DNA from: an uncultured Atopobium sp.
GTDB taxonomy: Bacteria > Actinomycetota > Coriobacteriia > Coriobacteriales > Atopobiaceae
Length of the DNA: 38,214 nucleotides
Direction of reading: 5' to 3'
NCBI GenBank assembly: GCA_946999785.1
Contig: CAMQEO010000004.1
Span: 1 to 38,214, forward strand
Below the pieces are notes generated by a model. That model worked only from the letters and a program-made list of their open reading frames with translations, was not told the DNA's origin and searched no databases. Shown here piece after piece: positions 25,292-34,354 of this stretch. The first letter of the stretch is position 1, and every line of letters begins with the position of its first letter. The position numbers and the translations under genes were made by a program.

Positions 25292-26227
25292 CTATTCACC
25301 TGCAAGAAATGATGAAAATTGCTGTGCAGTAATATATGCAGTTGGTGTATAACTCACGCCCACAGTACCTATGCCCAGTAATTTGGTTGTAGAAGGATTG
25401 GTATTAACAACACCTGCTCCACGAGATTCAAACTCATTGGTATCAAGCGGTTTTTCTAATACACTCAACAAACGAGGTGCACCTGAGCTAATTTCAACAT
25501 GAGTTAAAGGACCAACCTGATGACTATATAAGCTCATCTTACGCACCAATCTACCTGCTAATACATGCAGTTGAGGTGCGCTACAAAGCTCTTTTGGTAA
25601 ACCTTCATCGTTTAAGGTAAACATGCGACGAACCCCAAATGCACGAGCTTTAAGCGCTTGTGCTCCAAGAAGAATACTTCCATATGGGTTAGAAGACACT
25701 TTTGTTAGGTCAGCCGCTTGAGGAGGAAGAATCATTGATATTTTAGTGGTATTCGCGAGCGTTACCGCTCGTTTGCATGCTTGGCCCACTTCTAAACCAT
25801 TATCACGATCGCGCACTAAAGCAGCTAAAACTAGTGCTAATTGAGCGGATATGCATTTTGTATCAATGGCATGCACGCATATACCAGAAACAGACTTAGC
25901 CGCTGAAACACAGACTGAATAAGAATCAAAAAGTTTTGTTGACGCATGAAGCGTCACAATGTCTTTATAACCAGAATCTCTACATTCTTCAAAAACTCGA
26001 ACATAATCTTTTGTCATGGGTGACTTAACAGTAAAACGACCCTTTGTAGAAGAAAGATGAACGTAGAAATCTAAAGGATCAAGGTCTATACACTCACGAT
26101 AGTTTTGTTCTTTTGAGCATACGTAATAGGGAACGAGGTGAACTTGAGCAGAATTAAGTGCGTGTAGTGGAACATCGCATGCGCTGTCACATACAATTGC
26201 AAACTTTTTTTGTTGTGCATCTGTCAT
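25292..26227 (-). CDS. DegV family fatty-acid-binding protein
   Basis: A cytosolic lipid-binding protein (311 residues) of the DegV/FakB family, which hands fatty acids to a fatty-acid kinase. Motifs include AIVCDSACDVP near the N-terminus, PYYVCSKEQNYRE, and TKCISAQLALVLAAL in the middle. The family TSQPs motif is replaced by TVKSPMTKDYV, suggesting a divergent member. The ATG at 26227 follows GGGGG with about 7 nt spacing. It lies 77 bp downstream of purA and may share its transcript. Confidence 0.9.
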   Translation of the reverse strand: MTDAQQKKFAIVCDSACDVPLHALNSAQVHLVPYYVCSKEQNYRECIDLDPLDFYVHLSSTKGRFTVKSPMTKDYVRVFEECRDSGYKDIVTLHASTKLFDSYSVCVSAAKSVSGICVHAIDTKCISAQLALVLAALVRDRDNGLEVGQACKRAVTLANTTKISMILPPQAADLTKVSSNPYGSILLGAQALKARAFGVRRMFTLNDEGLPKELCSAPQLHVLAGRLVRKMSLYSHQVGPLTHVEISSGAPRLLSVLEKPLDTNEFESRGAGVVNTNPSTTKLLGIGTVGVSYTPTAYITAQQFSSFLAGE

Positions 26228-26304
26228 GTTAACCCCCTTTCCCTATTACAGTACAAGCATTTTTGCCTTATTATTCAGTGTAATAAATTACGTTCAATTA
26301 TTGG

Positions 26305-27585
26305 TTAATTCCAATAACGATTAATCGTTTGTTCGCGTTCTGGCCCAACTGTGATAATAGAAACACGTACGCCAGCGAGCTTTTCCAAAAAGTCAATGTA
26401 CGCTTGAGCTTGTTTAGGCAAATCTTCAAAGCGGCGAACACCTGTAATATCACAGTTCCAACCAGGAAGTGTTTCATAAATAGGCTTTGCATGCAAAAAG
26501 CGCGCCTGAAACTCGGGAACACTGTCATAGCGCTGCCCGTCACAGTTATATGCAACACATACTTTAATTTCATCCATACAACTAAGTACGTCAAGCTTGG
26601 TTATAGCCAAATCAGTCAAACCATTTACACGAACCGAGTGTTTAACAATAGGCGCATCATACCAGCCACATCTACGTGCGCGTCCGGTTGTTACACCAAA
26701 TTCTGCACCTTGTTGACGAAGCTTTTCGCCCATCTCATCAGTTAGCTCTGTTGGGAAAGGACCCGAACCAACACGTGTTAAATAAGCCTTTGCAACACCA
26801 ATAATGCGATTGATTTTAGTAGGACCAACACCAGAGCCGGTCACTGCACCACCTGCAGTGCAGTTGGAAGACGTCACAAAGGGATATGTGCCGTGGTCTA
26901 TATCAAGCATAGTGGCTTGCGCGCCCTCAAACAGGATGCTTTTACCATCATCAAGAACCCGATTCAGGTATAAAGAACTCTCAATAATATAAGGCTTAAG
27001 TGTTTTAGCATAGTTAAGATATTGTGCGCTTAAGCTTTCTTGATCGTAGGGCTTTAAGCCATAGACGTTAGTTAAAATTGGATTAATGTAGGCGAGTGCA
27101 GCCTCAAGCTTTTGATTGAATGTATCGTCATCAAGCAGATCTTGAACACGCAAGCCAATACGATTCATCTTATCCATATAGGTTGGACCAACACCGCGTT
27201 TAGTAGTTCCTATAAGATTTTTACCAAGTTTTTGCTCGTGAGCGCCATCGAGGTCTTTGTGATAAGGCATAACCAGATGCGCGTTTCCCGAAATACGCAG
27301 GTTTTCACATGAAACACCTTCGGATTCAAGCGTATCAATCTCTTGAAGCACAACTTCAGGATCAACGATACAACCGTTGCCAATGACAGAAATTGCGTCT
27401 TTATACATAATCCCCGATGGAATCTGATGAAGTGCCAGCTTTTTAGAACCCACCACAACAGTGTGTCCTGCATTTGCACCACCGGAATACCGGCATACAA
27501 CATTAAAGTCACCTGCAATAAGATCGGTAACTTTACCTTTTCCTTCATCGCCCCATTGAGCACCAACAAGAACTGAAGCAGGCAT
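26305..27585 (-). CDS. purA: Adenylosuccinate synthetase
   Basis: Catalyses the GTP-dependent first step from IMP to AMP, in the cytosol. The 426-residue length fits. Hallmarks are the N-terminal GAQWGDEGKGKVTD GTP-binding motif, GGANAGHTVV, GTTKRGVGP with the IMP-binding residues, and the C-terminal VGPEREQTINRYWN end. The start at 27585 follows GGGGG with 7 nt spacing and was preferred to an in-frame start 20 codons upstream. Downstream of dnaB on the same strand, about 140 bp apart. Confidence 0.98.
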   Translation of the reverse strand: MPASVLVGAQWGDEGKGKVTDLIAGDFNVVCRYSGGANAGHTVVVGSKKLALHQIPSGIMYKDAISVIGNGCIVDPEVVLQEIDTLESEGVSCENLRISGNAHLVMPYHKDLDGAHEQKLGKNLIGTTKRGVGPTYMDKMNRIGLRVQDLLDDDTFNQKLEAALAYINPILTNVYGLKPYDQESLSAQYLNYAKTLKPYIIESSLYLNRVLDDGKSILFEGAQATMLDIDHGTYPFVTSSNCTAGGAVTGSGVGPTKINRIIGVAKAYLTRVGSGPFPTELTDEMGEKLRQQGAEFGVTTGRARRCGWYDAPIVKHSVRVNGLTDLAITKLDVLSCMDEIKVCVAYNCDGQRYDSVPEFQARFLHAKPIYETLPGWNCDITGVRRFEDLPKQAQAYIDFLEKLAGVRVSIITVGPEREQTINRYWN

Positions 27586-27725
27586 AAAATCCCCCTTCTT
27601 AGATTTATATAACTTCTTTAGTATTGCATTATTTACACACAGCAAACAAGCTATAAAACAAAGTCTACGTACAACTTGTATATATCATACACCCATCAAA
27701 ACTAATGACGGGTTGTACACAGCAC

Positions 27726-29141
27726 TTACTCCTCGTGTGATTTATCAATTTCAAGAAACTTGGTTGTTCCCGGCAAGAACCTTAATGAAACAACACCCAC
27801 AGGACCAGACCTGTTCTTGGCAATAATAAGACTTGTTTCTCCCCTATCTGGTCTGTCTTGACGCTCCGCTTCTTCATCGGTCATAGAGCGGTCAAGAAGA
27901 ATAACAATGTCAGCGTCTTGCTCAATTGAGCCCGATTCACGCAAGTCAGAAAGTTGGGGCTTTTGATCTCGACGACCAGTAACCTGACGATTAAGCTGCG
28001 ATAGAGCAACAACGGGAACATTGAGGTTCTTTGCCATAATTTTGATGCCGCGTGACATCTCCGAAACTTCAGTGGCACGCGAATCTGCACGATAACGCCC
28101 TGACGGAGGAGAAAGCAGCTGCAGATAGTCTATGATAACTACACTGTTTTCTTTATTGTTCAGCATACGACGTGCTTTAGCGCGAATTTCGGTGACAGTA
28201 GTTCCAGGCGTATCATCAATCATAATGTCAAGTTTAGAAAGATCTGCAGTTGCAGCCATAATAGGTGCCCATTGGTTATTTTGAATATTTCCGCCTCTAA
28301 TAACTGATAAATCAATCTTTGCCTGAGCAGACAAAAGACGCTGTGCAATTTCAATTTTACTCATCTCAAGAGAAAAGAAAGCAACAGACGCTCCTGAATT
28401 AGCCATATTAACTGCCAAATTGAGCGCAAACGATGTTTTACCAACACCGGGACGAGCGCCCACGACTATCATTTGACCTGGACGTAATCCTTGCAACCAG
28501 CGATCAACCGTGGGGTAATCGGTGTACACTCCTTGTGGCTTACCTTTTTCCTGCATGTCGCTTAAGTCGTTGTACAGGTCTGCCATAAGATCTGATAATT
28601 GCGAAAAGTTACTGGTAACTTCTTTATTGGTTACATCAAGCAACATATTTTCTGCTGAGTCAACCACTTCTTTGGTGTCTTCAGGCGCGCTAAACGCCAG
28701 TTTTTGTATATTGGCTGATGCGTGAATAATGGCTCGCAACGTAGCGTTTCTGCGCAGGATTTCAATATGATGTTCCCAAGATGTTAACGAAAACGTATTC
28801 TCGTTAAGTTCAAGAAGTGTTGAAGATCCACCTATTTTATCAAGTTGATTTTGGGTTTTAAGGTAATCCGCAACCGAGATTGGATCTGCCTGATGTCCTT
28901 GTTCTGCAAGTGCGCAAATTGCATTAAAGATCATTTTGTGGGACTGCAGATAAAAATCATCCACACGCAGGCGCATCAAGCATTCTTGCAGAACGTCATC
29001 AGATAACAGCATTGCAGAAAGAATTGATTTTTCTGCATCGCTATCCTGTGGCATACGAACCTGCGTAGGATCAAGAGCACCTAAATTTTGAGATTGTTGC
29101 TCATCTTGCGCGTAATTTTGAAATGTAGTTGTTGCAGGCAC
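27726..29141 (-). CDS. dnaB: Replicative DNA helicase DnaB
   Basis: The hexameric helicase that unwinds DNA ahead of the replisome. The 471-residue protein has an N-terminal DnaB domain (from about residue 28 to 130) and a RecA-like C-terminal domain with Walker A GARPGVGKTSFALN near residue 230, the Walker B VVIIDYLQLL, and QLNRQV. A GTG start at 29141 follows AAAGGAA. It is preceded by a 543-bp gap from the rplI operon, whose genes usually abut dnaB in other bacteria. Confidence 0.97.
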   Translation of the reverse strand: MPATTTFQNYAQDEQQSQNLGALDPTQVRMPQDSDAEKSILSAMLLSDDVLQECLMRLRVDDFYLQSHKMIFNAICALAEQGHQADPISVADYLKTQNQLDKIGGSSTLLELNENTFSLTSWEHHIEILRRNATLRAIIHASANIQKLAFSAPEDTKEVVDSAENMLLDVTNKEVTSNFSQLSDLMADLYNDLSDMQEKGKPQGVYTDYPTVDRWLQGLRPGQMIVVGARPGVGKTSFALNLAVNMANSGASVAFFSLEMSKIEIAQRLLSAQAKIDLSVIRGGNIQNNQWAPIMAATADLSKLDIMIDDTPGTTVTEIRAKARRMLNNKENSVVIIDYLQLLSPPSGRYRADSRATEVSEMSRGIKIMAKNLNVPVVALSQLNRQVTGRRDQKPQLSDLRESGSIEQDADIVILLDRSMTDEEAERQDRPDRGETSLIIAKNRSGPVGVVSLRFLPGTTKFLEIDKSHEE

Positions 29142-29684
29142 AAAATTTCCTTTTTGTTGTCATTACATGGAATGGATTGTAAGAGCGTTATTTAGTCTAC
29201 AACAAAAAAAGTCAATGAATTTGGAAATCAAGTCTTTACTTTTAAACTTTGTCGGTATTATCATCTTTCATCTTCCAATGTTTACAATACTCAAGCGATT
29301 TCAATGTGTTTTATAAGTTTTCAACATTTTCAACATTTTAGACAACAAAGCTGAAAAACTGTTTAAAGTATGAAGAATTTATGATGCTTATAGCTTATAA
29401 ATTTCGATGAGGATGAAATAGGTGCGATTATTCATTCTGTTTTTTGTTTGCGCAGGTAGATTTGTTGTTAATCCGTGTTTTTGAATACAGTCAAAAGCTT
29501 AACCAGTTAAATTCTTAATCTAATGAATACTCCTGTTGATTTTTGCAGTATAAGAACGTGTATGAGTGTTGTGTTTTATAATTTATTGTTAATAAGTCAC
29601 TCTTGTAACTAAATAAAAAAACAGGCGAACCACTTGTTCACCTGTTTCAGTTTAAGGTTGAGTGAATGCATAGTGAGCTAAATA
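29142..29684. other. 543-bp non-coding gap between dnaB and rplI
   Basis: No gene is seen on either strand. AT-rich. It contains a tandem TTTTCAACA (29318-29326 and 29327-29335) followed by TTTTA, and the rplI terminator (29613-29647). I see no consensus DnaA box (TTATNCACA) here. Its position between replication and ribosomal genes is normal, but the length is unusual. Confidence 0.6.
29613..29647 (-). terminator. Terminator of the rpsF-ssb-rpsR-rplI operon
   Basis: A 12-bp perfect stem (29647-29636 with 29630-29619) with a 5-nt loop, then a run of seven T residues on the minus strand, 38 nt beyond the rplI stop codon. Confidence 0.87.
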
Positions 29685-30233
29685 CTACTCAGCCGCATTC
29701 TCTTCGGTTGTAGCATCTGCTTGCGCGTCTGCTTCAACGGTTTCAGAGTTTTCTTTGTCGTCAAAAAGCGATTTTTCAATCTCTTTAACATTTGCTCCGA
29801 CAACAACAAAAATCTCTGCGTTAATATCACGGTAAAGATTGATTTCAACTTTGTGAGAACCTGCAACCTTGATTGTTGCACCACGAGCAATACGCTTGCG
29901 GTCAATCTCTACGTTCAATTGTTCTTTAACAGCTGCAACAATTTGAGCAGTTGTAATTGAACCAAACAGCTGGTTGTTTTCTCCCACTTTAGCTTCGATG
30001 AGAACTTGTTTACCATTAAGCAACTCTTTAGTCGCATGTGCATCAGCCAAGCGCTTCTCTTCACGCTTTTCGATGTTATGACGGCGCTCCTCGAGTTGTT
30101 TAATGTTACCTGGGGTAGCAGGTACGGCAATTTTGCTTGGGAATAGGCAGTTTTCTGCATATCCTTGAGCAACGTCTACAACATCGCCTTCTCCACCTTT
30201 GCCCCTCAGCTCACCCAAGAGGATGACTTTCAT
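29685..30233 (-). CDS. rplI: Ribosomal protein L9
   Basis: Binds 23S rRNA on the large subunit and helps reading-frame fidelity. The N-terminal domain MKVILLGELRGKGGEGDVVDV, the central helix with EERRHNIEKREEKRL, and the C-terminal domain are clear. At 182 residues it is about 30 longer than typical L9, due to an acidic tail (EKSLFDDKENSETVEADAQ onward). The ATG at 30233 follows AAAGGAG. Last gene of the operon with rpsR, ssb and rpsF. Confidence 0.97.
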   Translation of the reverse strand: MKVILLGELRGKGGEGDVVDVAQGYAENCLFPSKIAVPATPGNIKQLEERRHNIEKREEKRLADAHATKELLNGKQVLIEAKVGENNQLFGSITTAQIVAAVKEQLNVEIDRKRIARGATIKVAGSHKVEINLYRDINAEIFVVVGANVKEIEKSLFDDKENSETVEADAQADATTEENAAE

Positions 30234-30289
30234 AGGAACTCCTTTAATATGTTGGTTTTAACCAACTCTCAATACGTATAATGAGCTAA

Positions 30290-30562
30290 TTAGCCACGGT
30301 TGCGGCCACCACGACTCGAGACAACAGTTACTGTATAAGGAAGTAACGCCATCTCACGAGCGCGCTTAATAGCCATTGCAACATTGTGTTGATGCTGCGT
30401 GCAAATACCGGTCACACGACGGGGTTTAATCTTCCCACGATCGGTCATAAACTTGCGCAAAAGCTGTGTGTCTTTGTAATCCACAAAATCAAGTTCAGCT
30501 TTATCAAGTTGACTGAATTTACGACGCGGCTGAGGTTGCTCAACTTGCTTTTGTCTAGCCAT
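30290..30562 (-). CDS. rpsR: Ribosomal protein S18
   Basis: A 90-residue small-subunit protein that binds 16S rRNA with S6. The family core DYKDTQLLRKFMTDRGKIKPRRVTG is intact (positions 28-52), followed by AIKRAREMALLPYT. The N-terminal cysteine pair of zinc-binding S18 forms is absent, as in many zinc-independent versions. The ATG at 30562 follows AAAGG. It lies between ssb and rplI. Confidence 0.97.
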   Translation of the reverse strand: MARQKQVEQPQPRRKFSQLDKAELDFVDYKDTQLLRKFMTDRGKIKPRRVTGICTQHQHNVAMAIKRAREMALLPYTVTVVSSRGGRNRG

Positions 30563-30625
30563 GTCTTAAAGCCTTTCTATGATGGAAAATCCATCTCGTT
30601 TGATTTTCATATCACATCACAAAAT

Positions 30626-31159
30626 TTAAAATGGAATTTCTTCGTCATACACATCCGCGGCAGGAGGCTCGGGAACTGAAGTTGCCGGTGCCTGTTGAGG
30701 ATCTTGATAGCCATCAACGTGAGTTGCTGGTGCTTGTGTATATGGAGTTGGTGCAGCAACGGGTACACTTTGTTGCGTGGGCATCTGTGTGCCGTAAGGT
30801 TGTTGATAACCAGAGCCTTCTGAGCCGTTTTGACGACGCTGAGAGAAGAAATCAAGATTATCTACAATAACCTCAAGCTTAGAACGCTTCTGACCATCAC
30901 GCTCCCATTGGCTCCAACGAAGTTTTCCTTCCAATACAATTTTTTGACCTTTAGCAAGAAAACGGCTTAAAGATTCTGCACGAGCACCAAATACAACACA
31001 GTCAACGTAATTGGGAACATCTTCCCACTCTCCTTGTGCATTTCTGCGGCGATCATTTACAGCTATTCCAAAAGAAAGCACTTGCGAACCCGAAGTTGTA
31101 CTACGTAATTCTGGGTCACGCGTAAGATTACCAGACAACGAAACTCTATTAATACTCAT
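30626..31159 (-). CDS. ssb: Single-stranded DNA-binding protein
   Basis: Binds ssDNA during replication and repair (177 residues). The OB fold occupies about 1-110, beginning MSINRVSLSGNLTRDPELR. A flexible Gln/Pro/Ala-rich linker follows, then the acidic tip DEEIPF that binds SSB-partner proteins. The ATG at 31159 follows GAGAGGTGG. Encoded between rpsF and rpsR in the usual order. Confidence 0.98.
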   Translation of the reverse strand: MSINRVSLSGNLTRDPELRSTTSGSQVLSFGIAVNDRRRNAQGEWEDVPNYVDCVVFGARAESLSRFLAKGQKIVLEGKLRWSQWERDGQKRSKLEVIVDNLDFFSQRRQNGSEGSGYQQPYGTQMPTQQSVPVAAPTPYTQAPATHVDGYQDPQQAPATSVPEPPAADVYDEEIPF

Positions 31160-31202
31160 GATTTATCCACCTCTCACATCAAGGTCATGTGATGTTGTTT
31201 TA

Positions 31203-31496
31203 CTAATCTTTGTCAGGACGACGCACAATCATGTGACGAACTACCGTGTCGTTAATACGTAAAACACGATTAAGTTCTGCGATTTGCGTTGGATCTGCAT
31301 GAAAATCAATAAGGGTGTAATCACCTTCGGTAAGCTTGTCAATCTCGTAAGCGAGTTTATGCTTACCCCAATCCTCTACATTATCAATAACACCGCCATT
31401 GTCTTTAACAGTAGTGTCAATACGCTTTGCTACAGCATCGCGAGCTTCTTCGGTAGAAGATGGACTTACAAAATACAATAATTCGTATGCCTTCAA
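31203..31496 (-). CDS. rpsF: Ribosomal protein S6
   Basis: Partner of S18 on the small subunit. Starting at TTG 31496 gives KAYELLYFVSPSS and a 97-residue protein, the usual S6 length, with the AGGAGG 8 nt upstream; an upstream in-frame start would add 16 unlikely residues. The core TVKDNGGVIDNVEDWGKHKL and ADPTQIAELNRVLRI are typical. First gene of its operon. Confidence 0.95.
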   Translation of the reverse strand: MKAYELLYFVSPSSTEEARDAVAKRIDTTVKDNGGVIDNVEDWGKHKLAYEIDKLTEGDYTLIDFHADPTQIAELNRVLRINDTVVRHMIVRRPDKD

Positions 31497-31521
31497 TATG
31501 GTCACCTCCTCTGGGCTAACG

Positions 31522-31551
31522 GCTTTGAGTTGTGAAGGTTGCACTCAAAGC
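31522..31551 (-). promoter_or_regulatory. rpsF leader hairpin, candidate S6:S18 autoregulatory site
   Basis: On the minus-strand mRNA a perfect 9-bp stem (31551-31543 with 31530-31522) with a 12-nt loop stands just upstream of the rpsF ribosome binding site. CCG spans the 3' end of the stem and its flank. S6:S18 complexes are known to bind CCG-containing leader hairpins in several phyla. The exact motif is not verified here. Confidence 0.4.
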
Positions 31552-31838
31552 AGGAAAAGTCAATTTTCTATACTACCACAGTGCTAACGTTATTTTCATA
31601 CACACACAATCTTGCCACACCCTTATAGGTATTTCATACTCGTTAAACATATCGTATCAAGTTCAACTTGCACAAAACTTGGCGCAAACTTGCAAGATCA
31701 CCCACATAATATATGCAGGTGATCTTGAAACAAAACTCAATATAAATGTTTGCAGTATTCATTCATGTGTTGTTGCTAACGCAGCGCAAAGGCAAACAGC
31801 ATAACTTGAGCACATATCAAATATCTACACAGACTTAT
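31552..31838. other. Intergenic stretch upstream of rpsF
   Basis: No gene seen. It contains a 10-bp hairpin (31693-31702 with 31718-31727) with no T-run on either strand, of unknown use. The rpsF operon promoter must lie here but no near-consensus pair stands out. Confidence 0.45.
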
Positions 31839-32669
31839 TTACCCATTATTCACATTATCGGTATCTGTTTCACAAGAAACAGCGCTCCTGTCAGTAATGG
31901 CCGGAGCATAAAACTTACGATCGGCAGAAATATCGCTTCGAACAATCCAAACTGCAACAAGAGCTACTGTTAAAGCGTTTGTTATCAAAAGCACAGGAGA
32001 GGCAATCAACGCAGTAATAAGGCCTATAAGAATAAGCGTGACAACAACAGATAAGAGATGAGATAAATCGCCTTGAATAACATTAAGTATAAGTAGAGGG
32101 TCTGCAACTGAAGAAAACGCGACGAAAAGGATCACCAAAAACAAAATAACCATCACTATAGAGGTAAGAAAAGAAATAATAAAACTAAGCACAATGCAAC
32201 TCAAAAAGCCACTCATATCTTCTAAACATACACTAAGCATAGATGAAACAGACCAAAGTTCCGAAAAACGACGGTATACCGTGCAACGCAAACACAGTCC
32301 TGTAAAAATAACAGTTATCGCTATCTGCAAAAATGTAAGGATAAACCCAAAAAACGGGACGCCAACATTCTTAGTAGACAATGACATCTCTGTAAAGACA
32401 CCATAAATAACAAGTCCCACAATAAAAGGAACTAAACCTGCTAAAAAAGTTTGCTTCCAGTTAATTTTTCTTACAAACGAAAGTTCAGTATGGTTTATGA
32501 TACCCGCAGCCCATTCGTAGATATATCCAGTTACAAATATTAAACCGTAAATTGGAATAAATCCTATAAGACAAAGCAATAGCACGCGTTTGAACCATCC
32601 ACCCTCACAGGTTAAGGCAGATTTTGCTGCAGAAAACAAACTTTGATTAGAAGAAAAACGAGAGTCCAT
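31839..32669 (-). CDS. DUF4013-like polytopic membrane protein
   Basis: A 276-residue protein with about six hydrophobic segments and a short polar tail. It resembles the DUF4013 family of actinobacterial and archaeal membrane proteins, of unknown function: an N-terminal FSAAKSALTCEGGWFKRVLL segment precedes FIPIYGLIFVTGYIYEWA, then repeated aliphatic helices. The ATG at 32669 follows GAAGGG. It is not obviously linked to the neighbouring rpsF operon, which is also leftward but separated by about 340 bp. Confidence 0.75.
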   Translation of the reverse strand: MDSRFSSNQSLFSAAKSALTCEGGWFKRVLLLCLIGFIPIYGLIFVTGYIYEWAAGIINHTELSFVRKINWKQTFLAGLVPFIVGLVIYGVFTEMSLSTKNVGVPFFGFILTFLQIAITVIFTGLCLRCTVYRRFSELWSVSSMLSVCLEDMSGFLSCIVLSFIISFLTSIVMVILFLVILFVAFSSVADPLLILNVIQGDLSHLLSVVVTLILIGLITALIASPVLLITNALTVALVAVWIVRSDISADRKFYAPAITDRSAVSCETDTDNVNNG

Positions 32670-32976
32670 GGTTTTCCCTTCGTCAATACTTTTGAATAGA
32701 CCATAGATTCCAATGATACCACAATGAGCTTATTTCAATGATATATAAGGTGTTTTTGGTGCTGATGGTTATAGCAAAATTGTCGCATGAGTTTTTTGGT
32801 AAATTATTGCAAAGTATTGCACCAGTTAAACACGGTAATTTACGCTTTTATGTTTTCATGCTCTTATACCGTCTTCAGTTGTTTGGTTTTTCCGAACAGG
32901 TGAAGTGTACCATTTTGCACGTATTATAATGTTCGCGTTTTCGCTGGTAGAATAGGGTAAAAAGGAAGAAAAAATA
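32670..32976. other. 307-bp non-coding stretch
   Basis: No convincing gene or RNA element is visible. A 63-codon frame on the plus strand here lacks a ribosome binding site and is treated as chance. No strong terminator follows tRNA-Ser(CGA). Confidence 0.5.
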
Positions 32977-33068
32977 TGGCGGAGGAGGAGGGATTCGAAC
33001 CCTCGTACCCTTATACAAGGGTAAACGGTTTTCGAGACCGCCGCATTCGACCACTCTGCCACCCCTCC
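32977..33068 (-). tRNA. tRNA-Ser(CGA)
   Basis: A long-variable-arm cloverleaf on the minus strand: GGAGGGG acceptor, D-arm TGGCAGAGTGGTCGAA, anticodon loop CTCGAAA with anticodon CGA, long paired variable arm, T-arm GGTTCGAATCC, encoded CCA. Reads UCG. Confidence 0.95.
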
Positions 33069-33181
33069 AGGGTGAACGCCTAAAAATTTGAGCACCAAAC
33101 AGCACAAACAAATTTCAAGGCAACAAGCACGCGTGTAAGCAACTATAGGTTAGATGCACACATCCCTCGTGCTCCATCTAT

Positions 33182-33214
33182 AAAACTTGGCGCCACACAA
33201 TGTGCAACGCCAAG
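33182..33214 (-). terminator. Terminator after tRNA-Ser(GGA)
   Basis: A 7-bp stem (33214-33208 with 33192-33186) with a T-rich tail on the minus strand lies about 10 nt past the encoded CCA. Confidence 0.6.
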
Positions 33215-33223
33215 GTTACTTAC

Positions 33224-33314
33224 TGGCGGAGAGTCCGGGATTTGAACCCGGGATACGCTTTCGGCGTATACACGATTTCCAATCGTGCTCCTTCAGCCAC
33301 TCGGACAACTCTCC
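33224..33314 (-). tRNA. tRNA-Ser(GGA)
   Basis: On the minus strand: GGAGAGT acceptor, D-arm TCCGAGTGGCTGAAGGA, anticodon loop TTGGAAA with anticodon GGA, long variable arm ACGCCGAAAGCGT, T-arm GGTTCAAATCC, encoded CCA. Reads UCC/UCU. Confidence 0.96.
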
Positions 33315-33372
33315 AATAAAAGCTTCTAAATCAGACGCTTTTGTACAGCGTCCATTTAAGAGTGCGTAAGAA

Positions 33373-33401
33373 AGTATAACGTATTTTAGTATGTACGTCC
33401 A
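33373..33401 (-). promoter_or_regulatory. Promoter of tRNA-Ser(GGA)
   Basis: TGGACG (33401-33396), 17-nt spacer, TATACT (33378-33373). It predicts a leader of roughly 50 nt before the tRNA, in which a GGACGC/GCGTC hairpin can form. Confidence 0.45.
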
Positions 33402-33577
33402 TAGCGTTTGTATATACGCGAGTTTATATGCGGTTTGCACAATATTTACATGCTCTACTCATATAGAATATACATGGTGTACTTATAAAAGTGCTTATAA
33501 ACGTATGTATAGGGTACTATATTACACAAACAAAATACTATATGAAGCAAATAACAGATATAAAGGTGACACTATTT

Positions 33578-34354
33578 ATGAACGACATTTTTCTCGCATA
33601 CGGTCCAGACGCGTCCGCGCTGTCGATTCCTTTGTGGCTTGACCTAGCATCAGTTATGGTTGGAGCACTATCAGGCGTTTTGGTTGCTCAAGAACGAAAG
33701 CTTGATTTAATAGGCTTTATGGCGCTATCGGTTTTAGGAGGATTGGGCGGCGGACTCATTCGCGATATGATCATGCAACGCGGTGGAATTTATGCGCTTG
33801 ATTCGCAATTTGCCATACCCTCGGTGGTAATTGTTGCATGTGTAGGGTTTTTATTCCCCAGTTTTTTAACCAAGCATCCAAAATCACTTGAGTGGATCGA
33901 TATTTTGTCAGTAGGTCTTTTTGCTGCGGCAGGAACCGACAAAGCTATGGCGTTTTACTTAAGCCCTTGGGCGTGCGTGCTTATGGGAACGCTTACAGGG
34001 GTAGGCGGCGGTATGGCGCGCGACATTTTTATCGGTAATACACCGCGCATTTTCCAGAGAAGCAATTATTACGCAATTTGTGCGATCGCAGGGTCGTTGG
34101 TAAGCTATACAGCGGTATTTGGCCTATACATGCATCGTCCAATCGCGGCTGCACTCTGTGTACTTGCAACCGTTGCATTAAGAAGAATATCTCTTACATA
34201 TAATCTCTTATCCCCTGCCGATGTAGATCTTACGCCGCAATTTGAAAAACAAGCAGAGCGAGCGAAACAGGTGCTTTCCCATAACACCACCATCAAGGCG
34301 GTTATTCATCCTCGTACACGCTATCAACGTTGGAGGCGCATGCATAAAAAATAG
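33578..34354 (+). CDS. TRIC/YicG-family cation channel-like membrane protein
   Basis: A 258-residue polytopic membrane protein of the trimeric intracellular cation channel family (YicG/UPF0126). Two internally repeated halves are visible: GGLGGGLIRDMIM and GVGGGMARDIFIG, the conserved glycine-rich RD signatures. Several helices surround them, and a basic cytosolic tail closes the protein. The ATG at 33578 follows AAAGGTG with 9 nt spacing and was preferred to one 29 codons upstream. Ion selectivity is not evident. Its stop codon overlaps the terminator stem of the convergent typA gene. Confidence 0.88.
   Translation: MNDIFLAYGPDASALSIPLWLDLASVMVGALSGVLVAQERKLDLIGFMALSVLGGLGGGLIRDMIMQRGGIYALDSQFAIPSVVIVACVGFLFPSFLTKHPKSLEWIDILSVGLFAAAGTDKAMAFYLSPWACVLMGTLTGVGGGMARDIFIGNTPRIFQRSNYYAICAIAGSLVSYTAVFGLYMHRPIAAALCVLATVALRRISLTYNLLSPADVDLTPQFEKQAERAKQVLSHNTTIKAVIHPRTRYQRWRRMHKK

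Noticed and set aside
32738..32929. 63-codon plus-strand frame
   Set aside because: No ribosome binding site, no recognisable motif, AT-rich composition; treated as chance.
32856..33111. Frames over tRNA-Ser(CGA)
   Set aside because: Glycine/proline-rich frames are by-products of the tRNA sequence.
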